DNA of 64,000 nt from assembly GCA_033782935.1 (NCBI GenBank), contig JAWQEG010001408.1:1-64000 (forward strand), given 5' to 3'. The translations under genes and the position numbers were made by a program. How positions within the stretch are numbered: the stretch's first letter is position 1; each line of letters begins with the position of its first letter. Source of the stretch: Petrolisthes cinctipes (Eukaryota; Arthropoda; Malacostraca; Decapoda; Porcellanidae). This document shows, one piece after another, positions 49,017 to 60,483 of the stretch. A model generated the notes under the pieces. That model saw nothing but the letters and a program-made list of their open reading frames with translations. It did not search any database and had not been told where the DNA came from.

Positions 49017-49070
49017 TCTCCTCCTCCTCCTCCTCCTCCTCCTCCTCCTCCTCCTCCTCCTCCTCCTCTC
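49017..49070. repeat. (CCT)n microsatellite
   Basis: About 17 CTC units in a broader pyrimidine-rich region (48600-49390). Confidence 0.9.
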
Positions 49071-50690
49071 ATGCGTATCCGTCTCCACTTCTGTTATATT
49101 TCCTTTTTCTGTCTGTCTCTGTCTTTCTCTCCCATACTTTGCACTTCCTCAGCCTTCTCTTTTTTTCGCCACAAGGTAAAATACAATAGTAGCTTCCCCT
49201 CTCACTTTCCCCACAGCCATCCCACTCCACTCTCGTTCCCCATTTCCGTCCCCAACCTATTTCTCCCTTTTATCTTCCCCAAATCTCCTGCTCCTCTCTC
49301 TCTCTTTCTCATAGTCATCACATTTTCTCCCTACACTCTATCTACCCTCTCCTCATATCTTATCCATACATCCCTTTCTCCCTGCTGGCCCAATCTCCAT
49401 CGCTCCTGGTACTCAGCTGAGCCGGTGCGTGGAATGCTGGGTGCCAGGGGCCAGGGTGGACTGCAGGCAGGGCAGGTCGCCACAAGGAAGTGTGCTGGTG
49501 GTTGTTGTGGTGGTGACGTCATGTTAGCCTACACACTAAATTGACCGTCTTTGTTCGGAATAGTTTTGCTTTGGTTATTAGGCTACCGAAATTAACCTAT
49601 TTTCAGGGCTTTATTATTTGTCTGTGATGGGTAAATAGCACGTTCCTTTGGTTGATTATTATATACCTTGCTTACCCTCCAGGCAGAAACCCTAACGTAG
49701 GCATGAAGTAGTAAGACCCAGGAAGTCGTTTACAAGGAAAGAGCTGCTGAAAGGAGGGGAGATATAGGGAGGAAGAGGTAGAGGGCTTGTGTTTAGAAGG
49801 ATAAAAATGGGGAGGGAGACTGAGGGGTAGAGGTACTGTATGTGGCAAGAAGGGGAAAGACGGAGAGGGTGAGGGATGTGCCCGAGCAAGTGATTCCTTC
49901 ACTTATTTTAAGGTCACTTGACGACCTCAGTATGCACGGCTGAACTCTGACATTCCAGCCCATCCCACCCTCACACAGTTACACCCACCCACCCAACACT
50001 GTTCCACCCACTCGTTCTGTTTCATCCACCTGTTCCATTACACCCACCAATTTTGTTCCTTTCACACTCAGCACTATTACTCCCATTGCACACTATTATT
50101 TTGTTACATACACTAATATTTTTTTCTGTCAACATTTATTCTCTTCCTGAACCGTTATTCCACTATTTTTGATGCACCTACAGATTCTCTACCATCCTTA
50201 TTAATATTTTGCCACCCCATCACTGAATTTATTCCATTTTTTTCGGCACGCCTCTTAATTGTGTCACTCTCACCACTGCCACTACCATCCAGCTCGATTT
50301 CTGGCAGTAGTTTTGTCATACCCAGTGATTCTGTTACTCTCCTCCTCACTACTGCGTCCCCTCCCCACCACCCAGACACTCGGTATTGCTGACTCTGTTC
50401 CTGCATTGCATCGTCATACCTACACGGTTCCTATCCCAACTCCATCTGATCTACAACACATCGAGATCAATACCACTTTTCCTCCTTCAGTACGGCCACG
50501 CCTTCAGCTTTCCTTCAGTCACTCCTCCACTTACCCAGACATGCATACCTGTAAACAAAAGCACCACATGTACACCAATACTCCCACACCTGCATGAACA
50601 CGGTCACACCTGCACTTTTAATACTATACTGTACATATACTACAACACTGCCATACTTTCACCATCATCACCACACTTCCATCAACACGG
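49071..50690. other. Intronic stretch
   Basis: Pyrimidine-rich to about 49390. A GC-rich patch at 49385-49525 has no recognised exon. A purine-rich patch lies at 49725-49880. Sequence then becomes CA/CCA-rich approaching the next minisatellite. Confidence 0.4.
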
Positions 50691-50704
50691 ATGCACAAAA
50701 TTAC

Positions 50705-51165
50705 ACTCCACCAAACTTAACACACCTTCATCAACACTAACACACTCCCAAAACTGAGTCCACACTTCCACCAACACTACACACTTCCACCAACACTAAC
50801 ACACTCCCACCAACACTACACACTACCACCAACACTACACACTTCCACCAACACTACACACTCCCACCAACACTACACACTTCCACCAACACTACACACT
50901 CCCACCAACACTATAGTCACACTTCCACCAACACTACACACTCCCAACAACACTACACACTCCCAACAACACTATAGTCACACTCCCACCAACACTACAC
51001 ACTTCCACCAACACTACACACTTCCACCAACACTACACACTTCCACCAACACTACACACTTCCACCAACACTAACACAATTCCACCAACACTAACACACT
51101 TCCACCAACACTACACACTTCCACCAACACTAACACACTTCCACCAACACTACACACTGAACTAC
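50705..51165 (+). repeat. Minisatellite of about 19 bp
   Basis: CACACTTCCACCAACACTA/CACACTCCCACCAACACTA units, about 23 copies, with occasional extra ATAGT or AC insertions. Confidence 0.9.
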
Positions 51166-51495
51166 GTATTCATCTAGCCTACCACAACCTCGTTCAGTGG
51201 GGTGTGTTTGGTATGGAGGGCACCAGGCAGAGTATTGGGTTGCTGGTAGGGTATCCCCGTGAAAGCGACCGCATCAACCCAACACAGCTCTCACTCCCTT
51301 ACCTCTTCCTCAGGTCAATGCCACTGTCGCATCCCCACCATTTTGTAGTAATGGTAGTAGAATGAACTGTCAGACACATGTGTATTAAATGTGAAAAATG
51401 TATATGTCTCCTTCTATAGTAATGAAGAATAATGTAATACAACAGTATAAAAATTATACTAAAGAAAACGAGCAACGTCACTACGAAATGAATAT

Positions 51496-51622
<127 letters not shown>

Positions 51623-51744
51623 CACAGTTTCCTAACCGATTTCAGCAGCTGTTCCTCTCTATATCACCTGCTGTCTGAATTATTGATCACATTGTCAGTT
51701 TGAGAGGCTGACTGACACCACCGCCACACTGACCCCCTTCCCAC

Positions 51745-51830
51745 ACACACCCTGATACACACACTTCCTGATCCTCTTGACACACACACACACACACACA
51801 CACACTTATATATACACACACTTCCTGATC

Positions 51831-51920
<90 letters not shown>

Positions 51921-51943
51921 ATATATACACACACTTCCTGATC

Positions 51944-51990
<47 letters not shown>
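51745..51990. repeat. Composite (CA)n with repeated spacer
   Basis: CACACTTCCTGATCCTCT recurs three times (about 51760, 51817 and 51930), each followed by CA tracts. The latter two copies are preceded by TTATATATACACA. Confidence 0.9.
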
Positions 51991-52129
51991 TACAGGTAAT
52001 ATAATCAACTCCCAACGATAATGTCTGTGGCAATAACGTGCACCAAGGTGTAACGAGCATAATGGTTATTTAATTAGTAAATATATGTACTTTCACTTAT
52101 GTTTGTACCACCAATATATTCACACAACA

Positions 52130-53965
52130 CTTTTGCCCTTCCCTTTACACACCACACCACTCAATATCACACCTATACCTTCCCTTGCATGCCACACCAT
52201 TCAATATCACACCTATACCTTCCCTTGCATGCCACACCACTCAATATCACACCTATACCTTCCCTTGCATGCCACACCACTCAATATCACACCTATACCT
52301 TCCCTTTCATACCACACCATTCAATATCACACCTATACCTTCCCTTTACACCACACCACTCAATATCACACCTATACCTTCCCTTTCATACCACACCATT
52401 CAATATCACATCTATACCTTCCCTTTCACACCACACTACTCAATATCACACCTATACCTTCCCTTCACACCACACCACTCATTACACCACACCTATACCT
52501 TCCCTTAACACCACACCACTCAATATCACACCTATACCTTCCCTTAACACACCACACCACTCAATATCACACCTATACCTTCCCTTAACACCACACCACT
52601 TATTACACCACACCTCCACCTTCCCTTAACACCACACCACTCAATATCACACCTATACCTTCCCTTGCATGCCACACCATTCAATATCACACCTATACCT
52701 TCCCTTCACACCACACCACTCATTACAGCACTAATATACCTTCACTTCACACACCACACCACTCAATATCACACCTATACCTTCCCTTCACACCACACCA
52801 CTCATTACACCACACCTCCACCTTCCCTTAACACCACACCACTCAATATCACAATTATACCTTCCCACCACACCACTCATTACACCACTAATATACCTTC
52901 CCTTCACACACCACACCACTCATTACACCACACCTATACCTTCCCTTTCACACCACACCACTCATTACACCACAAATATACCTTCCCTTAACACCACACC
53001 ACTCATTACACCACACCTCCACCTTCCCTTAACACCACACCACTCAATATCACACCTCCACCTTCCCTTTCACACCACACCACTCATTACACCACAAATA
53101 TACCTCCCCTTCACACACCACATCACTCATTACACCACACCTATACCTTCCCTTAACACCACACCATTCATTACACCACAAATATACCTCCCATTCACAC
53201 ACCACACCACACATTACACCACACCTCCACCTTCCCTTAACACCACACCACTCAATATCACACCATTCAATATCACACCTATACCTTTCCTTAACACCAC
53301 ACCACTCATTACACCACTAATATACCTTCCCTTCACACAACACCACTCAATATCACACATATACCTTCCCTTTCATACCACACCACTCAATATCACATCT
53401 ATACCTTCCCTTCACACACCACATCACTCAATATCACACCTATACCTTCCCTTTCACACCACACCACTCATTACACCACAAATATACCTTCCCTTAACAC
53501 CACACCACTCATTGAACCACTAATATACCTTCCCTTCACACCACACCACTCATTACACCTATACCTTCCCTTCACACCACACCACTCATTACAACACTTA
53601 TATACCTCCCCTTCACACACCACATCACTCAATATCACACATATACCTTCCCTTCACACCACACCACTCATTACACCACACCTCCACCTTTCCTTAACAC
53701 CACACCACTCAATATCACACCTCCACCTTCCCTTTCACACCACACCACTCATTACACCACAAATATACCTTCCCTTAACACCACACCACTCAATATCACA
53801 CCTATACCTTCCCTTTCACACCACACCACTCAATATCACATCTATACCTTCCCCTTCACACCACACCACTCATTGAACCACTAATATACCTTCCCTTCAC
53901 ACACCACATCACTCATTACACCATACCTCCACCTTCCCTTCACACCAAACCAATCATAGTTACAT
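52130..53965 (+). repeat. 1.8-kb minisatellite, unit about 37-40 bp
   Basis: About 48 units of the form ACACCACACCACTCA, then either ATATCACACCTATACC or TTACACCACACCTCCACC (or TTACACCACAAATATACC), then TTCCCTT. At least two or three unit subtypes are interleaved. The 5' part is dominated by the ATATCAC type. Open frames across it are artefacts. Confidence 0.93.
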
Positions 53966-54317
53966 CTTCATCTCCTTTTCATACAACACGTCACACACAA
54001 CCTTCCCTTCACACCACACCAGACAAAGCTGTACAGTTTGGTAGAAATTATCAAAATCCTTCTCCATCATATCTCCCCTACAACAGTACTTCCCTATCAT
54101 CTCTGAATACCCGCTAAACCCAAGAGAGTGAGGGAGGATAAGGGGGATATCAAATAGACAACGTGTGTGGGAGAAAGCGTGTGATATAATGGGTGAGATG
54201 ACATTGTACAGTATATTATGCTTATATTATATTTATGACTAAAACTTAGAGACGAAAAATATAATTGGATGGTAAATAAGAGCATAAGAATGGTAGACAA
54301 TATACCTTGGAATTATA

Positions 54318-54322
<5 letters not shown>

Positions 54323-54376
<54 letters not shown>
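54323..54376. repeat. (GA)n microsatellite
   Basis: About 27 AG units. Confidence 0.95.
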
Positions 54377-54378
<2 letters not shown>

Positions 54379-54575
54379 GGAAAGTTCATACTAACACCTG
54401 CCCTAACTCCATCATTTGTTCCTTTACTCCTCTGATAATATATACAGGATATCAACGTGCTTACGATATGGTTACGTTATAAGAATTTTTGATAGAATTT
54501 TACAATGAGAGATATATATGGTACAGTGCAAAAGATACATAAATACATAAATAAATACACAAACATACATGCATG

Positions 54576-54648
54576 TACAGTCGCGGCACATAGTCCTTGA
54601 ACAGACTTCCCCTTACACTCTGGTCAAGGAGTATGTGCCGCGACTGTA
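54576..54648. mobile_element. 73-bp micro-MITE, Tc1/mariner-like
   Basis: TA-CAGTCGCGGCACATA(G)TCCTTGA pairs with its inverse TCAAGGAGTATGTGCCGCGACTG-TA, giving 23-bp arms with one mismatch around a 23-bp loop. TA at each end and CAGT termini fit the Tc1/mariner superfamily. It is too small to encode anything. Confidence 0.75.
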
Positions 54649-54649
54649 C

Positions 54650-55186
54650 ACAGACATAAAAGCATACATAAAAAAACAATGATGGCACCAACCTCTCACT
54701 AATTGAAGAAGTTAACATCACAATTTGAAGCCTTGAGGTCCTTGTCCTTTACCATGACACAAGGGACGTGAAGGTGACTGCTGCTTCTCACACCTGCAAA
54801 CAACAAAAACACTGCTCAATGACGAGGAACAATATTTGCCTTGACTTCTAAAAACACGTTAGACGTAATGTAATACCACATCTTTATTCAAAATGTAGCG
54901 TCTTCATTTTTAGCCACAATATTAATAGTTCAAGGAAAAATATTCACGGATCAATTGATTATGTTATGTCTTTAATTAATCTGTTCGATATCCCAAGACT
55001 GAAGTGAATAGTGGATGAAAAAGACCACTCTAGACCTTCAAGACCCTGTAGGGCGAGGGAGAAGGCAATGGAATGGAGGGACAATAAGCTCGAAGGAAAG
55101 GGATTGCTTCGGTCCTAAGGGGTGCACTTCCCTACACGTATAGAGGATCAGTAGCCCTTCAGTTTGACCATAAGACATTCTCCCAT
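54650..55186. other. Intronic stretch, possible MITE fragment at its end
   Basis: Unique sequence to about 55100. 55110-55186 (GGTCCTAAGGGG..., GAGGATCAGTAGCCCTTCAG) resembles a decayed MITE right arm that touches the next family-2 copy. Confidence 0.35.
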
Positions 55187-55346
55187 TTAGGGGGTAGTAC
55201 ACTCCTGGTAAATCTGGAGCAACTAATTCCTCCAAACCATTCCAAGCAACAGGACAGCATTGTATTTGTCCATCTGGTCCTATTTCCTAGCATACTTTGG
55301 AGGAATCAAGATACTCCTATGAACCAAAACTATACAACCCCCTTAA
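55187..55346 (+). mobile_element. TTAA MITE family 2
   Basis: It begins TTAGGGGGTAGTACACTCC and ends ACAACCCCCTTAA. It carries AATTCCTCCAAACCATTCC and CATACTTTGGAGGAATCAAG. 160 bp. Confidence 0.85.
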
Positions 55347-56185
55347 ACTGTATTCAGGCTGGATGACATGGAGGCGCCTCAGTCAGCAGGAAAACCTTTG
55401 AAGTATGAGAAACCTGACGGACCAACCTGAGTAATAATGACTCCTATGTAGTCGATGGTTCTTGACTTTTCTCTTATCCCTAACCTTCCCCAAAACAACT
55501 GCCTTTCTCTGCCCAGGATGATCATGGTTACTATATTTTATCTCTATCCTGCCCTAATATAACTGCATTTTTTTACCCAGGAATGTCGTTGTTACTATAT
55601 TTTATCACTAACCTGCCCTGATCTAAGTTCATGCACCCTCTTCTGAAAAATAAAATAGGTTGAGTACACCTGTAAACAGTGGAGAGGCCAAGGTGGTCCA
55701 GGTGACGGAGAGGGAGAGAGGGAGAGAGAGGGGTAGAGGAAGAGAGCCTCGTCACTGTTGACTCGCCGGCTGTGTCCTCTCGCCATTTCTCTCTCTCCCT
55801 CCTTCCCTACCCCTCCTCCTCCTCCTCCTCCTCCTCTTCTGCCACCTCTTTACTTGGTCCAAACTCTCGTCTTTCTCCTCCTCCTCCTCCTCCAGTCTTC
55901 TACTTTACTATACTTTCCCTCACTTTAGTCATTTAGTGGGCATAATATAATCTCCTACTCATTGTTTCTCCAATTTTCCTCCAATACATTATCACTCTTT
56001 CACGAGTTTATTTTTCCTCGCTCTCCTCCTTTCTCGTCTCTTTCTCCCTCATTCAATTATGGGCATAGAGAAAGAAAGAGGGTTAGTAGGAAAGGTACAG
56101 TGAAAGAATACTGTGTGTAATAGATTATATAAATATACGGGTATAGCCAATAGTGTAAGTTGTTCAGCAATATTATCGTCATTAA
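55347..56185. other. Intronic stretch
   Basis: It includes a diverged tandem duplication (ACTATATTTTATC...CTAACCTGCCCTGAT, about 55490-55625) and (CCT)n tracts at about 55805-55835 and 55875-55893. No exon. Confidence 0.5.
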
Positions 56186-56189
56186 TTAA

Positions 56190-56355
56190 TCTTAATCCAA
56201 CCTTACCTAACCTATCTTAACCCGACCTTACCTAACCTGACCCAACTTAGCATAACCCAACCTAGCCTATCCCAACCTTACCTAATGTAATCTTACCTAA
56301 CCAAACCCTACCTAACCTAAACCAACCTTACCTCACCTTTCCAAAGCTAACCTAA
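56190..56355 (-). repeat. Degenerate (CCTAA)n array
   Basis: Repeated TTACCTAACCTAACCC motifs, the reverse complement of TTAGG. Like 13370-13535, this is a decayed interstitial array. Confidence 0.6.
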
Positions 56356-56362
56356 ATCTTAC

Positions 56363-56534
56363 TTAAGGGGGAAGATTTGTGTTGGTAAATCTGAGGCAAC
56401 TGATTCCTCCAAACTATTCCAAGCAACATGTAGAACACTATTATTTTTGCTCTTCTGGTCCTGTTTCCTAGCATACTTTGGAGGAATCAAGGCACTCCAC
56501 AATGTACCAAAAAAAGAATTACCACCTCAATTAA
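56363..56534 (+). mobile_element. TTAA MITE family 2 next to a splice acceptor
   Basis: It begins TTAAGGGGGAAGATTTGTG, has GATTCCTCCAAACTATTCC and CATACTTTGGAGGAATCAAGG, and ends ATTACCACCTCAATTAA. Its right boundary is about 34 bp before the exon at 56568, adjacent to a CTAAC branchpoint-like sequence. Confidence 0.8.
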
Positions 56535-56567
56535 CCTAACCTGTATCGCTTCGTTTTCTTCCCACAG

Positions 56568-56666
56568 AACATGTCGGCCCTGCAGCTGGCGGCGGAGGGT
56601 CGGGATTACCTCATGTGGTGTCCGGACCAGGAATTCGATAACGCCGTCTCCACCCTCGATATTAGA
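56568..56666 (+). CDS. Internal coding exon (33 codons, phase 0-0)
   Basis: A polypyrimidine tract and acceptor (CGTTTTCTTCCCACAG|AAC) precede 99 bp of GC-rich sequence ending at a donor AGA|GTGAGT. The frame reads NMSALQLAAEGRDYL ... NAVSTLDIR with no stop. It stands out by composition (high third-position GC) from the surrounding AT-rich intron. Phase 0 at both ends fits the two upstream candidates at 20463-23612 and 34572-34613. Upstream CTAAC at 56536-56540 could be the branchpoint. A globular domain is likely to begin here, but I do not recognise it. The next exon is not in the window or was not recognised. Confidence 0.7.
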
Positions 56667-56791
56667 GTGAGTAACTATTCCTAGACACATTACCTTACCA
56701 TCCCAACACTATTTATTATGGCATGACAGCTAGATGAATTGAGGTTCCTTTATAACGTGTGATAATTGTATGTATAGATAGATACCCACAC

Positions 56792-56795
<4 letters not shown>

Positions 56796-56837
<42 letters not shown>
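56796..56837. repeat. (GA)n tract at the 3' break of the CR1-like element
   Basis: About 21 GA units directly joined to the interrupted reverse-transcriptase frame. Confidence 0.95.
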
Positions 56838-56839
<2 letters not shown>

Positions 56840-58865
56840 TTATGCATGAGAGGCCATCATCTATGTCGTTTATGTAAGCTAGGAATAGGATTGACCCTAA
56901 AACTGACCCCTGTAGCACCCCGCTCGTAACGCCTGTCCAACTAGATGATTTTCCATTTATTACCACGCATTGTTTTCGGTTTCTTAGCCAGTTCTCTATC
57001 CATCTTATGGTATCGCCTTGGATTCTATGTGATTTTAATTTAGATATTAAGTGTTTATGGGGAACTTTGTCAAAGGCCTTTTGGAAATCTAGATAAATGA
57101 TGTCTACTGCTTTACTCTTATCATATTCATTGAAAATGTCATTTAAAAAGTCTAATAGATTTGTTAGGCAAGAGCGTTTATTACGAAAACCGTGTTGAGT
57201 GTCTCTAAGTAAGTTGTTTTCCTCTAAGTGATTTGTAAGTTTATCTCGTATGATTGTCTCTAGCATTTTGCATACGACTAAGGTTAGGCTGATAGGGCGA
57301 TAGTTGCTAGGTAGAGATTTGCTGCCTTTTTTAAATATTGGTGTTACGTTAGCGAGCTTCCATTCGTCAGGTAATGTTCCAGTGTGTAAGGAATAGTTAA
57401 AGAGCAGAGTCAGAGGTTTTACTCTTTCACTTTTTGCTTCTTTTAATACGCGAGGGGAGATCGTGTCTGGCCCAGGTGACTTATTTACATTTAATTTATC
57501 AATACATTTTATTACGTAACTTTCGGTAATGCTGATATTACTTAATACCTCGGTGTTTTCATTTTGGACTGTTGTTTCTGCTGGTATATCGTTCAAGTTT
57601 TCTGTAGTAAAGACTGATGCAAAGAAATTGTTAAGGATACCACTCATTCGCTCTTCATCTGTAGTAAAGTCCCCATTCTCATCAAGTAGTGGTCCGATAG
57701 TTGACGTGAGTACTTTCTTATGCCGAATATAACTGTAGAACTCTTTCGGGTTTGTCTTACTTTGATTTGCAACGTGTTTTTCAATGGTCTTTTTACTCTG
57801 TTTGATTAACTTTTTGGCTTTTCTTTGTAAGTCTTTAAACTTGGCCAGCTCGTCATTGTCGTCTGTGGTTTTTACTCTATTGTGGGCATTCTTTTTGGCG
57901 CGTAAACAGTCGGCTATCTCTTTACTCCACCACTTGGGCTTTAAGTTTTCTGCTGAACGTCGGTTTTTTAACGGTATGCTATCTTTGACCGCTTTTGTAT
58001 ATGCATTAGTGGAAAAGTTTCATTGTGTATTAATGTCACTAGTGTCTCGCAGACATTTCCAATCGGTATCTTTTAGTATCGCTCTGAGTTGGTGAAAATT
58101 AGCTTTTCTAAAGTCGGGGATTTTTTCGTAGCTGTAATTTATTTCGCTTCTATTGAAATTTATACTGAATGTGATTATGCGGTGGTCGCTATTAGTAAAC
58201 TCATCACCCACGTTAATATTCCCTATCGAGTCTTCTTTTGTTGCAAATACTATGTCAAGAACGTTATTTTCACGAGTTGGGCTATTAACAAACTGGATAA
58301 GGGAGCTCTCTTGTAAGTTAGTATAAAGGTCTTGTCCATAGTGAGCTGATAATGGTTCTCCCCACTTTGTTACTGGTAAATTAAAATCGCCAAGAATTAC
58401 GGCCTCATGCGTGTTACTCATCTCGTTTATTTGCTCATAGATATCACGGTCGGTTTGTACTGGTTGAGCTGGGGGTCTGTATATTAAAGTTAACAAAAGT
58501 TTCATCCCGCAATTATTTCTAATGAGTATATATAGTGTATCTACGTTATCGATATGGGGCTGTGATAATAGGATCGGTTTGAGGTCGTCTTTAATATATA
58601 ATAGAACTCCGCCTCCCCTTTTATTTGTTCGTCCCTTCTCAAATATTGTGTAGCCGAGAATTTTATACTCTGCTAGGAAGTCTCTGCTTTCGGTCTTTAG
58701 CCACGATTCTGTTATGCCGATTATATCATAATTTTCTGTGAAAGTTAGTTCTTCTAAGTCTGTAAATTTGTTGTGGATGCTGCGAGCATTAACGTAAAAT
58801 ACCTTTAAGCTATTTCGGTTTATTCTCTTTATTCGTTTTACGTTACCTGACCTTGACGTACCTGG
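56838..58865 (-). pseudogene. CR1/jockey-like ORF2: AP endonuclease and reverse transcriptase, broken
   Basis: One minus-strand frame runs from before 58841 (overlapping the ORF1 stop) to 56838, with a single internal TGA at 58020-58022. The N-terminal endonuclease shows YVNARSIHNK, GITESWL and GGGVLLYI (58.6-58.8 kb), then LIYRPP, GDFNLP and NSDHR. The reverse transcriptase shows SPGPDTISPRVLKEA, ANVTPIFKKG, SNYRPIS, QHGFR and catalytic motif A (IYLDFQKAFDKVPH), then GVLQGSVLGS and YINDID. The frame breaks into (TC)n just where the FADD catalytic motif is expected, so the palm is incomplete and no C-terminus remains. Replacement of usual Pro residues in the GVPQGS..GP block (known from the family) also suggests decay. 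No initiator Met precedes the endonuclease motifs, as often in CR1 elements. It cannot encode an active polymerase. Confidence 0.88.
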
Positions 58866-59644
58866 GCAGACCAGTTTTGTGTACGATGGTTGTTGACCGC
58901 GTCGTTAAGCAAACGTCCAAAACGGGCTGCTCCTACCTGATTCAGATGGACACCATCATCTGAGAACAACGAGTCATCAAAATAAAAATTGTCCCATGTG
59001 TTGACGAAATCGACATTCTCCTCGTTGCAGATGTTGGCAAGTCGTCGGTTGATACTAGTAGCGGTGTTGTAGAAACGGGTGTCTGCTTGTCTGCGGGGGG
59101 TGATTCCGGAGAGTATGATGTTGTTCGTCTTTTCCTTGAACTTCGCAATCATCTGTTGGTACTTGTTGAGGAGCTCCTCCGATCTGGTCTTCAATACGTC
59201 GTTGGTTCCGACGTGGATTACGTACGTGGTGTTGTCGGAGGCCAGGCTTGTCACTTCGTCCACTGTGTCAATCACGTCGTCTAGGCCACCACCCGGGATG
59301 CAAAATCGCTTCCTCGACTTGGGTGCTCGGCCACAAAACTCGGTGAGCTGACCCCTCACCATGGAGTCACCAACCAGCCTGGCCTCGGTGTCGTCTTCAT
59401 CTTCGGCCAGGATCTTGAAGCGGTTTTGGCATGTAGTGATGGGTATAATGTTCCTTGTGGGTCGTATGTTGTTCCTGACAACGCGGAACTCCTCCCGTGG
59501 AGATGGTGTAGTTGGTGGTGCCTGTGGAGGTAAGGGTGTAGAGGCAGTCTGTACGGGGGTTGTGTCGAAGGGTGCTGTAGGCGTCGATGTCATTCCTACG
59601 TTGAGTGTGACGAATTCCTGCAATGTCTCCAACTTTTCACTCAC
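58838..59644 (-). pseudogene. CR1-like ORF1 with SGNH-hydrolase (esterase) domain, 5'-truncated
   Basis: A frame of 268 codons from a GTG at 59644. The preceding codon is TGA inside a (GAGT)n motif, so the natural N-terminus is missing. The N-terminal 60 residues are Pro/Thr-rich. The rest shows SGNH-family blocks: VGDSMVRGQL (block I, nucleophile Ser), a Gly-rich IPGGGLDDV, YVIHVGTNDV (block III), and DGVHLNQVG (block V, Asp/His). An esterase-like ORF1 is known in CR1-clade elements. It ends in TAA at 58838-58840, overlapping the ORF2 frame by a shift. The catalytic residues appear intact even though the start is lost. Confidence 0.82.
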
Positions 59645-59658
59645 TCACTCACTCACTC

Positions 59659-59740
<82 letters not shown>
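59641..59740. repeat. (CACT)n then (GA)n at the 5' break of the CR1-like element
   Basis: A short CACT run (59638-59657), then about 38 GA units (59664-59740). It borders ORF1 exactly where its frame is lost. Confidence 0.95.
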
Positions 59741-59743
<3 letters not shown>

Positions 59744-59939
59744 TGCAAAATAAACAGTGATATGCGGATAAGAGGAATAACAACCCATGCACCCTCAGCC
59801 ACAGTGTACCCTCGACATACTGTTAGCATACCTTTAGGAAGCCAAGGTTAGACTCACACAACACCCCGCCACCTGTAAAGTCAAGAGGCAATATTCATGT
59901 CGCAACATCAACATGGAAACAAAATATAAGAACCTCATT

Positions 59940-60107
59940 TTGTTATGATCATTTGTTGGGCTACCGATTCCTCCCCAAAAAAAATAATAATCCCGAATAA
60001 TAATTACCTCAATGTCACTAAGAGGGGATCGGTTTTGTGACATGTTTTTTGGAGAAGTCACTCAGCTCAGCATCCAATTCACCCTTCAGAAGTTTCCCCC
60101 CTTTTAA
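59940..60107 (+). mobile_element. Decayed MITE, family 4-like
   Basis: GCTACCGATTCCTCCCCAAA on the left arm, a central CACTAAGAGGGGATCGGTTTTG, and GTTTTTTGGAGAAGTCACTC on the right arm. The right end CCCCCCTTTTAA keeps TTAA. The left end is unclear. Confidence 0.45.
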
Positions 60108-60140
60108 GATTTACAGGCTTTTGAACTGAAGCACCAGAGA

Positions 60141-60170
60141 TGTTTGTTTGTTTGTTTGTTTGTTTGTTGA
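60141..60170. repeat. (TGTT)n microsatellite
   Basis: About seven TTTG units. A poly(A) run lies at 60256-60285. Confidence 0.9.
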
Positions 60171-60251
60171 TTTAGTTGTCTGCTGGATATTTGAATTTGG
60201 TATGGTGAATATAAGTGTTCGATTATTGCCCTTTACTGTACAATAATTATT

Positions 60252-60285
<34 letters not shown>

Positions 60286-60483
60286 CAGGTGGGTAAAGCG
60301 ATAGGACCTTTGCCGCCGACTGTACACACACTCCCTTTCTATTACAAGTTTTTTTTTTTTCACGCGAAGATTCTGGTCAGGGTTGTGTTGGGTTGGGTTC
60401 CATAAATTGTCATATTTTTCCTTCCTTGCCTCATACATACATACGCCACAGACTGTCAAGTTATACTATATATATTTTCCTCT

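Noticed and set aside
49385..49530. GC-rich patch that might be an exon
   Set aside because: No convincing acceptor and donor pair. The frame is continuous with pyrimidine-rich repeat on its 5' side.
52085..52991. Frames of 107-176 codons in the 52-53 kb array
   Set aside because: Translation of the 37-40 bp minisatellite. Frames change wherever unit length changes.
57529..58316. + strand frames across 57.5-58.3 kb
   Set aside because: Antisense shadows of the reverse transcriptase and endonuclease frame.
59361..59753. + strand frame of 130 codons
   Set aside because: It is the antisense of the ORF1 pseudogene running into (GA)n.
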